Assembly: GCA_003222205.1 (NCBI GenBank)
Contig: QHVC01000113.1
Coordinates: forward strand, 1-42,180
Length of the DNA stretch: 42,180 nt
Direction of reading: 5' to 3'
Origin: Gemmatimonadota bacterium
Lineage (GTDB): Bacteria; Gemmatimonadota; Gemmatimonadetes; Gemmatimonadales; GWC2-71-9
How positions within the stretch are numbered: the stretch's first letter is position 1; each line of letters opens with the position of its first letter. This document shows, one piece after another, positions 1 to 9,076 of the stretch. The notes under the pieces are model-generated. The model did not search any database. It had not been told where the DNA came from and saw only the letters and a program-made list of their open reading frames with translations. A program made the position numbers and the translations under genes.

Positions 1-135
1 GAACTCGATGGCGCAGCAGGCGGTGCCGAACGGCATCGGCCACAGCGAGTTGGCCCGGGCCCAGTTGACCAACTCATCGAACTTCGTAACGAGCCAGTTC
101 GGGCTGCCGCTGATCTCCTTGGAGACTCGTTTCAC
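1..135 (-). CDS. nuoB: NADH-quinone oxidoreductase subunit B, N-terminal part (runs off window edge)
   Basis: Reverse complement reads [45 protein letters not shown]; the [16 protein letters not shown] motif is diagnostic for NuoB; lies upstream-adjacent to nuoA. Confidence 0.9.
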   Translation of the reverse strand, partial: MKRVSKEISGSPNWLVTKFDELVNWARANSLWPMPFGTACCAIEF

Positions 136-146
136 GACTGTAACAC

Positions 147-247
147 CGTTGAGGAAATACGTTGAGGGACGACGTTGAGGAAAGACGTAACGCAGTTCCT
201 CCACGCATTCCCTCTACGCCTTCCCTCCACGCCTCTCCTCCACGTCT
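147..247. repeat. Inverted array of ~13-bp units (CGTTGAGGAAAGA-like arm, then TTCCCTCCACGCC-like arm)
   Basis: Three left units (cgttgaggaaata/cgttgagggacga/cgttgaggaaaga) and about four right units (ttcctccacgca/ttccctctacgcc/ttccctccacgcc/tctcctccacgtc) that are approximate reverse complements. Confidence 0.8.
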
Positions 248-253
248 TTAGGT

Positions 254-649
254 TCAGTCCCATTGTAGGGCCCCCCTTTTCCAAACGTAGACGTATCCCA
301 CCCCGAGAATCGCGAGGAACACGAGCATTTCGACCAGCAGGAAGCCCATGCGCAGCGCGCCACCCGCCCCGCCGAAGTAGATGGTGCCCCAGGGGATCAG
401 GAACACCGTCTCGATGTCGAACACGATGAACAGCATCGCCACGAGGTAGAACTTGATCGAAAAGCGCTCGCGGGCCGAGCCGAGCGGCGGCATGCCGCTC
501 TCGTAGGGGGCGTCTTTCAAGGGGGTGGGCCGCTTGGGCCCGACCAGATGCGACAGCCCGATCATGCCCGCCGCGTTGGCCACGACGAACAGGAGCAGCA
601 GCAGGAACGGGAGATAGGGCCGCAGCATGGAGTTCGTGAAAAATTTCAC
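254..649 (-). CDS. nuoA: NADH-quinone oxidoreductase subunit A
   Basis: 131 aa; [39 protein letters not shown] is the NuoA signature. Confidence 0.95.
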   Translation of the reverse strand: MKFFTNSMLRPYLPFLLLLLFVVANAAGMIGLSHLVGPKRPTPLKDAPYESGMPPLGSARERFSIKFYLVAMLFIVFDIETVFLIPWGTIYFGGAGGALRMGFLLVEMLVFLAILGVGYVYVWKRGALQWD

Positions 650-736
650 GTAGTCGGACGGAAACTATCCCGGGCCTGCGGCGCTGTCAACCGAACGAGT
701 GGCGTAAGTGTCGATGGCGCCATTACATTCGCCGCC

Positions 737-1297
737 ATGTCGATCAAGCCCGACCGCTGGATCCGGCGCATGGCGCAGACCCACCAAATGATCGAACCGT
801 TCGAAGAAGCGCAGGTGCGCGCCGGCGTCGTCTCCTACGGCCTCTCCTCCTACGGCTACGACATGCGTGTCGCGCCCGAGTTCCGGATCTTCACCAACGC
901 ACTGTCGGCGATCGTGGACCCCAAGCGGTTCGACCCCAAGTCGTTCGTCGAATTCGCGGGCGACGTGTGCGTCGTCCCGCCCAACTCGTTCGCGCTCGCC
1001 CGCTCGGTGGAGTACTTCCGGATCCCCCGCAACGTGCTGACGCTGTGCGTCGGCAAGAGCACCTACGCGCGCTGCGGCATCATCACCAACGTCACGCCGT
1101 TCGAGCCCGAGTGGGAAGGGTTCGTGACGCTGGAGATCTCGAACACCACGCCGCTGCCCGCCAAGATCTACGCCAACGAAGGCATCGCGCAGGTGCTGTT
1201 CTTCACGGCGGACGAGGGCGACGAGTGCGAAGTCAGCTACAAGGACAAGAAGGGGAAATACCAGGCCCAGCGGGGGATCACGCTGCCGAGGCTGTAG
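737..1297 (+). CDS. dcd: dCTP deaminase
   Basis: [13 protein letters not shown]...[15 protein letters not shown]...[23 protein letters not shown]; internal ATG at 737 chosen over the longer ORF. Confidence 0.95.
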   Translation: MSIKPDRWIRRMAQTHQMIEPFEEAQVRAGVVSYGLSSYGYDMRVAPEFRIFTNALSAIVDPKRFDPKSFVEFAGDVCVVPPNSFALARSVEYFRIPRNVLTLCVGKSTYARCGIITNVTPFEPEWEGFVTLEISNTTPLPAKIYANEGIAQVLFFTADEGDECEVSYKDKKGKYQAQRGITLPRL

Positions 1298-1706
1298 TCC
1301 CCGCGCCCCGCGCCCCCAGCAGCGTAATCACGATCGTCACCACGACCAGAATCGCGATATCCGGGACCCATCCGAGTTCCAGCCGCGGGATCGCCATCTG
1401 CAGGAAGTACATCACGAAATCGAACAGCCCGAGCAGGAGGCCCAGGAGCACCGTGCCCTGCAGCGCCCGTCCGAGCTGGGCCAGCAGGCCGCCGGTTACG
1501 AGGACGACCGCGCCCTGCCCCGCCGCGAGCGCGAGTGACGTCTCAATGCCCTCGATCAGCGTCCACACGCGGGCCGCGCGCGTGGGGGTGTAGCTGAAAA
1601 ACCAGGTATGCGCCAGTGCAATGGCGATGCCCGCCACGGCGGCGCACACCGTCGCCCAGGCGGCGTACCAGATCACGATCTTCATGCGGTCGCTGTTGTC
1701 GGACAT
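1278..1706 (-). CDS. Hypothetical multi-pass membrane protein
   Basis: [37 protein letters not shown]...; several hydrophobic segments; converges on and overlaps the dcd 3' end by 20 bp. Confidence 0.7.
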   Translation of the reverse strand: MSDNSDRMKIVIWYAAWATVCAAVAGIAIALAHTWFFSYTPTRAARVWTLIEGIETSLALAAGQGAVVLVTGGLLAQLGRALQGTVLLGLLLGLFDFVMYFLQMAIPRLELGWVPDIAILVVVTIVITLLGARGAGTTASAA

Positions 1707-1765
1707 GGTCTCCCCCCCGCTGGCCACAATCTGGCAGACGCAGGGACGCAACGCCAGCCGGGAGT

Positions 1766-1822
1766 GTTCTCGGTTATCGGTTGCCGGTTATCGGTAGACG
1801 CAAACCGACAACCGGCAACGCT
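1766..1822. repeat. Inverted array of 7-bp units (CGGTTAT-type)
   Basis: CGGTTATCGGTTGCCGGTTATCGGTagacgcaaACCGACAACCGGCAAC; arms GTTGCCGGTTATCGGT / ACCGACAACCGGCAAC pair at 15 of 16 positions. Confidence 0.85.
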
Positions 1823-1828
1823 CCTCTG

Positions 1829-4276
1829 TCACCGCGGGTTCAAGATCCGATCAATCCGCGCCTGCATGTCCAGGAAGTGCGCGCGGGTGGCGCGATCGGT
1901 CGGGCGCGCCAGCGCGGTCCGCAGCACGCCCTGCAGGTCCACGAGCTCGAGCCGTGCCAACGCCCGCGCGTCGCCGGGCCGCGGCGGCGGCGGGACGAAG
2001 CCCGGGAATGGGGTGAAGCCGGGCGGCGGCGGCGTGACCAGCGGCGTGTTGATCAGCCGGTCCATCTGGTCCAGGAACGCCCGCTGCAGGTTGCGGCGGT
2101 AGGGGTCCACCCCGGGCCGCGCCGTCGTGAGCTCCGCGAAGATGCCGCGGCGCAGGTCGCCGAACAGATCCGCGAGCGTGTACGCCTGGCCAGCGGGCAA
2201 CGTCGCCCCCTGCTCGGCGAGGCGCGACAGCCGCGCGTCCTGGAGCAGCGTGTTGAGGAGCGCCGTCTGCCGCGTGCGGATCCGCTCCACGAACCCGGTG
2301 GGCTCGATGCGCCGCAGGACCGCGGTGTCGAGGAAGTAGCTCGGCGTCGCGAAGGCGTTGTCGTTGAGGAAGCGCACCGCCTCCGCCTGCCGGGCGCGCG
2401 GCACGGCGGCGTGGATGACGCCCGCCTGGTCCGGGTACTTTTCGTGCCGCCACACCCCGCCCGGCACCACCGCCACGTGCCCCATCTCGAACGCCCACTG
2501 GCCGACGAGCCGGTCGTAGAAGTCGTCGAGCAGCGAGTAGTCGTCGAGCTTCTCGGTCGTGGTCGCCGGGATCAGCATCGGCACCAGGCGCTTGATGTTC
2601 GCTAGGCCGTAGCGCGTCGCCTTGACGGGATCGTCGCCCAGCGCCTCGGTCTGGGTGCGGGGGTCGATGCCGTCCGGGTTGCCGAAGCGTAGCCACGGCA
2701 TCGCGTCCTGGAGCCGCGCCAGCGAGTCGAGCAGCGGCCGCTCAGCGTCGGGCGTCGTCGCGCCCGGGACGCGGCGGTAGCCCCAGTCGATCACGTAATA
2801 ATCCCACGGGCCGAGCTTGGGCAGGAGCTCGGCGTTGTCCCCGGGTTGCGCGACGTAATTGTTGCGAGCGTAGTCCATGATCGAGTAGGACGTCCCGTTC
2901 TTGCGCGTGTACGTGGGGCTGCGCAGCGAGTCCACCGGGTAATAGCCCGAGGACAGCTGGTTGTGGGGGAGGCCGAGGGTGTGGCCGACTTCGTGGGTCG
3001 CCACGTAGGCCACCATCTGGCCCACCAAGGAGTCGGGCAACGGAAGGCGCCGGGCCCGTGGATCGACCGCGCCGACCTGGACCCACCACCACGCCTCGAG
3101 CAGGCTCGTGATGTTCTGGTACCACCCGATGTTGGACTGGAGAATCTCACCGGTGCGCGGATCACTGGTGTGCGGGCCGTACGCGTTCTCGATCTGCGAC
3201 GGCAGCCACCGGATGGTGGAGTAGCGGGCGTCGTCGAGGTCGAACGCGGGGTCTTCCTGCGGGGTCGGGGCGCGACGCGCGGTGATCGCGTTGGAGAAGC
3301 CGGCCGCCCGGAACACGGGCTCCCACGCCTCGACGCCCTTGATGATCCACGGCGCCCACTTCTCGGGGGTGGCCGGGTCGAGGTAGAACACGATCGGCTT
3401 GATGGGGTCGCTGACCGCGGCGTTGGGGTCCTTGGGGTCGAGCCGCCAGCGCGTGATGTAGCAGCGCTCCTGCACGCGATGGGCTTCGCGCCCGTAGTCG
3501 ATCTGGCGCACTGAGAAGAAGCCCACGCGGTGGTCGCAGAGGCGGCGCGCCATCGGGCGCTCGGGCAGCGACACCATGGAGTAGTGCATCTCGAACGACA
3601 TCGTGCCCAGGCCGCGGTCGCCGGGGACCGAGTCGTTCTCGAAGGTGTGCAGCGCCTTCACGTCGATGTTCGTCGGGAACGACCGCGCCGACTCGACGAG
3701 CGAGCGCGCCGGGTCGAGGCGCCGCAGCCGGAACGCGCGCCGCGCGGTGAGCTCGGGAACGTCGGTCGTGAACAGGCGCGTCACCTCGATCACGAGATTG
3801 GAATCGGCGTTGGGGCTGAACGCCGCCACGTCGAAGCTGATCAGCACCGGCTCGAGGTTCGACAGCCGCACGGCGCGTGACACCGGCGTGGAGCTGTCGG
3901 CCACGAGGTCGTAGCTCACGCTCCGCAGCAGGACGCGGTTGCCCATCCGCTGCCAGCGTACCACCCGGCTGTCGAGGTTCTCCCCGCCGTAACGCGTGCC
4001 CTCGGGGGTCGCGGCATAATCCACGACCAGCAGGAACTCCTTGTTGAGCTGGGCCCGCGGGATCTCGTAGAAGAGCTTCTCGCCGATCTGGTGGAGGATG
4101 AACACACCGGAATCGGTCGTGGCCGCCCGGGTAATGACCTCCGCGTAGGGCTTGGGGCCTTCGGCCTGACCGGTGCGCTGCTGGGGCCGGGTTGTGTCGG
4201 GTCGGGCAGGTTGCTGAGCGAATGCGGGCGCGGCCGCGAACAAGGCCAGCGCGACAAGCGGGAAGAACGGTCGCAT
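1829..4276 (-). CDS. Secreted zinc-dependent metalloprotease (DUF5117/DUF5118-type, HExxHxxGxxH)
   Basis: Signal peptide MRPFFPLVALALFAAAPAFAQ; zincin motif HEVGHTLGLPHN followed by SIMDYARNNYVAQ. Confidence 0.9.
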   Translation of the reverse strand: MRPFFPLVALALFAAAPAFAQQPARPDTTRPQQRTGQAEGPKPYAEVITRAATTDSGVFILHQIGEKLFYEIPRAQLNKEFLLVVDYAATPEGTRYGGENLDSRVVRWQRMGNRVLLRSVSYDLVADSSTPVSRAVRLSNLEPVLISFDVAAFSPNADSNLVIEVTRLFTTDVPELTARRAFRLRRLDPARSLVESARSFPTNIDVKALHTFENDSVPGDRGLGTMSFEMHYSMVSLPERPMARRLCDHRVGFFSVRQIDYGREAHRVQERCYITRWRLDPKDPNAAVSDPIKPIVFYLDPATPEKWAPWIIKGVEAWEPVFRAAGFSNAITARRAPTPQEDPAFDLDDARYSTIRWLPSQIENAYGPHTSDPRTGEILQSNIGWYQNITSLLEAWWWVQVGAVDPRARRLPLPDSLVGQMVAYVATHEVGHTLGLPHNQLSSGYYPVDSLRSPTYTRKNGTSYSIMDYARNNYVAQPGDNAELLPKLGPWDYYVIDWGYRRVPGATTPDAERPLLDSLARLQDAMPWLRFGNPDGIDPRTQTEALGDDPVKATRYGLANIKRLVPMLIPATTTEKLDDYSLLDDFYDRLVGQWAFEMGHVAVVPGGVWRHEKYPDQAGVIHAAVPRARQAEAVRFLNDNAFATPSYFLDTAVLRRIEPTGFVERIRTRQTALLNTLLQDARLSRLAEQGATLPAGQAYTLADLFGDLRRGIFAELTTARPGVDPYRRNLQRAFLDQMDRLINTPLVTPPPPGFTPFPGFVPPPPRPGDARALARLELVDLQGVLRTALARPTDRATRAHFLDMQARIDRILNPR

Positions 4277-4420
4277 CGGGGGTCCAGGGCTGAAGGTGGT
4301 GACGGCGGTGACCGCGGTCTCGAGGTGCCTCAACAATACGCCCGGCCTGCCCGGCCCGCTGCGTTGCGCCGCGGGGTCCCGGGCCCCAAATTCGACTGGT
4401 ACGTCGATCCGGAGGGCCCG

Positions 4421-4708
4421 GTGGACTCTGAGATCCTGATCGTGCTCGTGCTGCTCGCGACTGTGGTGCTGCGGTTCGCGATGGCCGCGGGACTCGCCTA
4501 CCTCCTGGTCCCGCGCGGGCCCGCGTGCCCCATCTGCCGCGCCGACCTCCTCCCCATCACGCATGGGCTCCTGAGCCGCCTCTTGTCCCCGCTGCAGCAC
4601 GCCTGGTGTCTGGACTGCGGCTGGGAAGGGGTGGTCCGCCGCTCACGGCGTGGTGATCAGCCGCGACGCGCGCTCATAGAAGAAGTAATCCCACGCCCAG
4701 TTGAGTAG
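4421..4708 (+). CDS. Small membrane-anchored zinc-ribbon-like protein
   Basis: GTG start candidate; VDSEILIVLVLLATVVLRFAMAAGLAYLLVPRGPACPICRADLLP...HAWCLDCGWEG has one TM segment and two CxxC pairs; 3' end overlaps the convergent ndh gene. Confidence 0.55.
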   Translation: MDSEILIVLVLLATVVLRFAMAAGLAYLLVPRGPACPICRADLLPITHGLLSRLLSPLQHAWCLDCGWEGVVRRSRRGDQPRRALIEEVIPRPVE

Positions 4709-5878
4709 CACGAACAGCTTGTTGCGGAACCCGATGATCTGGATGAGGTGGACGACGAGCCACACGACCCAGGCCGGGAACCCCGTGAAGGCGATGCCCC
4801 GGATGTGCGCGACCGCGGCGTTGCGCCCGATCGTGGCGAGCGTGCCCGGATCGCGGTAGCGGAAGGCGCGCGGCGCCTCGCCCCGCGCGAGACGGGTGAT
4901 GTTGTCCGCGGCCGTTACCGCCTGCTGGATCGCGACCGGAGCCATCATTGGCAGCGGCTGGCCGTCGTGCTCCAGATACGCGGCATCGCCGATCACGAAC
5001 ACCTCCGGGTGGCCGCGCACCTGGAGCGTCGGCTCGACCGCAACGCGCCCCTGCCGACCCGTGGGCAGTCCGAGGCGGCCGGTGAGCGACACCGCCGCCG
5101 CCCCCGCGGCCCAGACTAGAGTCCCGGCCGGAATCACTTCCCCGCTCCGCAACCGCACCGCCGCACCGTCGTAATCGGCGACGGCGGCGCCGTGCCGCAC
5201 CTCGACCATCTTGCGCCACAGCGTGCGCGCCGCTGCCTCCGAGAGGCGCGGGGGGAACCCGCCGAGCAGCCGGTCGGCCGCCTCGAGCAGCAGGATGCGG
5301 ACGTCTTTGATGTTGAGGCGGGGGTAGTCGCGTGCGAGGACGAGCCGGATCAGCTCTGAGAGTGCGCCGGCCATTTCCACGCCGGTCGGGCCTCCGCCCA
5401 CGACGACGAACGTCAGCAGCGCGCGGCGGCGGTCGGCGTCAGGCTCGAGCACCGCCCGCTCGAAGCTGCGCAGCACCTGGTGGCGGATGCCGAGGGCGTC
5501 GGGGAGGTCCTTCAAGGCGAAGCCGTGGCGGCGCACGGAGTCGAGCCCGAAGAAATTGGTTTCGCCGCCGACGGCCAGGACGAGGTAGTCGTAATGGACG
5601 GGGCCCGAGTCGGTGGCGAGCTCGCGACGCCCCACGTCCAGGCCGGTCACGTCGGCGAGCCGAAAGTCGGCGTTTGTCTGGCGGCGCAGGATGGCGCGCA
5701 CTGGCCGCGCGATTTGCTCGGGCTCGAGGCCCGCGGTCGCCACCTGGTAGAGCAGCGGCTGGAACAGGTGATAGTTGTGCCGGTCGACGAGGACGACTTC
5801 CACCGGCGCGCGCCGCAACGCGCGCGCCGCGCGCAGCCCGCCGAACCCGGCGCCGACGATGACGACGGTGGGTTTCAC
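4643..5878 (-). CDS. ndh: Type II NADH dehydrogenase / NAD(P)/FAD-dependent oxidoreductase
   Basis: VKPTVVIVGAGFGGLRAARAL...DRHNYHLFQPLLYQVATAGLEPEQIA...VFVIGDAAYLEHDGQPLPMMAPVAIQQ; GTG start at 5878 preferred over longer ORF. Confidence 0.9.
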   Translation of the reverse strand: MKPTVVIVGAGFGGLRAARALRRAPVEVVLVDRHNYHLFQPLLYQVATAGLEPEQIARPVRAILRRQTNADFRLADVTGLDVGRRELATDSGPVHYDYLVLAVGGETNFFGLDSVRRHGFALKDLPDALGIRHQVLRSFERAVLEPDADRRRALLTFVVVGGGPTGVEMAGALSELIRLVLARDYPRLNIKDVRILLLEAADRLLGGFPPRLSEAAARTLWRKMVEVRHGAAVADYDGAAVRLRSGEVIPAGTLVWAAGAAAVSLTGRLGLPTGRQGRVAVEPTLQVRGHPEVFVIGDAAYLEHDGQPLPMMAPVAIQQAVTAADNITRLARGEAPRAFRYRDPGTLATIGRNAAVAHIRGIAFTGFPAWVVWLVVHLIQIIGFRNKLFVLLNWAWDYFFYERASRLITTP

Positions 5879-5970
5879 GAGTGGAGAAGATACGGGTGCG
5901 CCGCCTTGCTCGCGCCCCGGGGCCGCATGTATCATCCCACCGTTCCGAACCCGCCTCTTCCGGAGTCCGG

Positions 5971-6295
5971 ATGGCCCGCTGGCAGAAGCTCGTCCGCTCG
6001 CTCGTCGGTAAGAAGGCGATCATGGCGGTCACCGGGCTCGTGCTGTTCCTGTTCGTGGTCGCACATCTGCTCGGCAATCTCAAAGTCTTCGAGGGACCGG
6101 CCAAGTTCGACGCCTACGCCGCGGGCCTGCGCGCCATTGGCGCTCCGGAGCGCGGCGAACGGGTGGTGCGCATGGTCGAGCGCATGGACGCCGAGGGGTT
6201 CGGGGCGTGCACCAACCACGGCGAGTGCATGGCGGCGTGCCCCAAGGAGATCCGCATCGACTTTATTGCGCGGTTGAATCGGGACTACTTGAAGA

Positions 6296-6315
<20 letters not shown>
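5971..6315 (+). CDS. Chimeric ORF: SdhC (succinate dehydrogenase cytochrome b) N-terminus fused to SdhB (iron-sulfur subunit) C-terminus
   Basis: MARWQKLVRSLVGKKAIMAVTGLVLFLFVVAHLLGNLKVFEGPAKFDAYAAGLRAIGAP (SdhC-like) runs directly into ERGERVVRMVERMDAEGFGACTNHGECMAACPKEIRIDFIARLNRDYL (SdhB C-terminal Fe-S region). Confidence 0.85.
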
Positions 6316-7319
<1,004 letters not shown>

Positions 7320-7331
7320 CTAAAGGTAGCG

Positions 7332-8357
7332 TCAGCCGCCGCGGGTGTGCATCTCCCGTCGCGGGTCGGCGCGCAGGGCTTCGATGGGGTACAGCACGCC
7401 CCGCTCGCGCACCCCGAGCCGCTCCTCCGCCCCGCGGTCCGCGCGCCCCTGCCAGGTCTCGCGAATCAGCGCCTCCAAATCCGCGTCGCTCGCGCCGGCG
7501 CGCAGCGGCTCGCGCAGATCGATCCCCTTTGCGGCGTAGAGACACAGGAACCAGGTTCCGTCCGCCGTCAGGCGGCTGCGATCGCAGCTCGCACAAAACG
7601 GCGCGGTGACCGACGCAATGATCCCGAAGGTCGTTCCCGACGCCAAGCGGAACCGCTCGGCCGGCGCGGCAGGATGGTCGCGGTCGGGGACAGCGGTAAT
7701 GGGGCCGAATTGGGCGCCGAGCCGCTCGAGGATCTCGGCCCGGCTCACCACCTGGTCGCGCGACCACCGGGTCGCTCCGCCCACGTCCATGTACTCGATG
7801 AACCGGACCTCGGCGCCGTGCCGCTCGCCGAACGCGACCAGGTCGGCGATCTCGTCGTCGTTGAACCCCCGGACGACGACCGTGTTGAGCTTGACGCGCT
7901 CGAACCCGGCGCCACGCGCGGCCGCGATCCCCGCCAGCACGTCCGCGTGCCGGCCGCTCCTGGCGAACTCCTGCATCCGTTCGGGACGCAGCGTGTCGAG
8001 GCTCACGGTGACGCGCCCCAGCCCGGCGGCTTTGAGGGCCGCGGCGAAGCGCTCGAGCAGCACGCCGTTCGTCGTGAGGGCGAGGTCGGCGAGACGCGGC
8101 TCGGCGTGCAACATCGAGACCAGCGCTGCGAGCTCGTGACGCAGCAGCGGCTCGCCGCCGGTGAGCCGAACCTTGGTCACACCCAGCCCCGCGAACACGC
8201 CCGTCAGCCGCGCGATTTCCTCGAACGTCAGCAACGAGGACTTGGGGAGCCAAACGTACTCCGCCTCCGGCATGCAGTAGCGGCACCGCAGGTTGCAGCG
8301 GTCCGTGACCGACACGCGGAGGCTCCCCAGCGGGCGGGCGAAGCGGTCGCGGATCAC
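7332..8357 (-). CDS. moaA: GTP 3',8-cyclase (radical SAM)
   Basis: VIRDRFARPLGSLRVSVTDRCNLRCRYCMPEAEY; CxxxCxxC radical-SAM motif and C-terminal Cys cluster. Confidence 0.95.
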   Translation of the reverse strand: MIRDRFARPLGSLRVSVTDRCNLRCRYCMPEAEYVWLPKSSLLTFEEIARLTGVFAGLGVTKVRLTGGEPLLRHELAALVSMLHAEPRLADLALTTNGVLLERFAAALKAAGLGRVTVSLDTLRPERMQEFARSGRHADVLAGIAAARGAGFERVKLNTVVVRGFNDDEIADLVAFGERHGAEVRFIEYMDVGGATRWSRDQVVSRAEILERLGAQFGPITAVPDRDHPAAPAERFRLASGTTFGIIASVTAPFCASCDRSRLTADGTWFLCLYAAKGIDLREPLRAGASDADLEALIRETWQGRADRGAEERLGVRERGVLYPIEALRADPRREMHTRGG

Positions 8358-8800
8358 GGCGTCCCTTCCGGCCCCACGACGGCCGGCCGGCCCGCGGGAT
8401 CCACCCACAGCGCCGTCCCGTCAGCGCGCAGCTCCTTTTTCCAGATCGGCAGGCGCTTCTTTGCTTCCTCGATCACGTAGCGGCAGGCCTCGAACGCGGC
8501 GGTGCGGTGCGGCGCGGCGGCGGCGATGCCGATGCTCGCCTCCTCGGTTGGGACGAGCCCCAGCCGGTGGCGCACGGCGAGGCGCGTCTCCGGCCAGCGC
8601 TTGCGCGCTTCGGCGAGCAGGCGGTCGAGCTCGGCGACCGCCATCGCCTCGTACGCCGAGTACTCGATCCCCGTGACGCCGCCGTCTTGCGGGGCGTCGC
8701 GCACGGTGCCGAGGAACACGCAGGTGCCCCCGCACTGCGGAGCCGCCACCTCGGCGATGAGCGCGCTGACGACGATGGGGTCTCGAGTGAGATACGTCAC
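8354..8800 (-). CDS. moaE: Molybdopterin synthase catalytic subunit
   Basis: GGTCVFLGTVRD...YEAMAVAELDRLLAEARKRW...VRHRLGLVPTEEASIGIAAAAPHRTAAFEACRYVIEEAKKRLPIWKKE. Confidence 0.95.
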   Translation of the reverse strand: MTYLTRDPIVVSALIAEVAAPQCGGTCVFLGTVRDAPQDGGVTGIEYSAYEAMAVAELDRLLAEARKRWPETRLAVRHRLGLVPTEEASIGIAAAAPHRTAAFEACRYVIEEAKKRLPIWKKELRADGTALWVDPAGRPAVVGPEGTP

Positions 8801-8802
8801 CG

Positions 8803-9057
8803 CTAGCCTCCGGCGACCGGCGGCAAGAACGCGACTTCGTCGCCATCGTTCACCGGCGCGTCGAGCCTCACGTGGCGCATGTTGACCGCGGCGAGGGGGC
8901 GCTCGGGCAACAGGGCGGCGCCGGGAATCGCCTCGCGCACCTGTCGCACGACGTCGGCGACGGTCGCGGGGACGGCGACGGAGACCGCCGTCGTCTCGCA
9001 GCCCGCCAGCTCGGCGTAGCGCGCGAAGAACCGCACCTGGACCGTGCCCGTCGCCAT
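8803..9057 (-). CDS. moaD: Molybdopterin synthase sulfur carrier subunit
   Basis: 84 aa ubiquitin-like protein ending VAFLPPVAGG (C-terminal GG). Confidence 0.9.
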   Translation of the reverse strand: MATGTVQVRFFARYAELAGCETTAVSVAVPATVADVVRQVREAIPGAALLPERPLAAVNMRHVRLDAPVNDGDEVAFLPPVAGG

Positions 9058-9076
9058 GCTGTGAAGCTACCGCCTG

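Noticed and set aside
147-247. Possible CRISPR array
   Set aside because: Units are ~13 bp, contiguous, divergent and inverted across a centre; there are no unique spacers and no cas genes.
1829-4600. 923-aa form of the metalloprotease
   Set aside because: The upstream ~108 aa are low-complexity and precede a clear signal peptide starting at the ATG at 4276.
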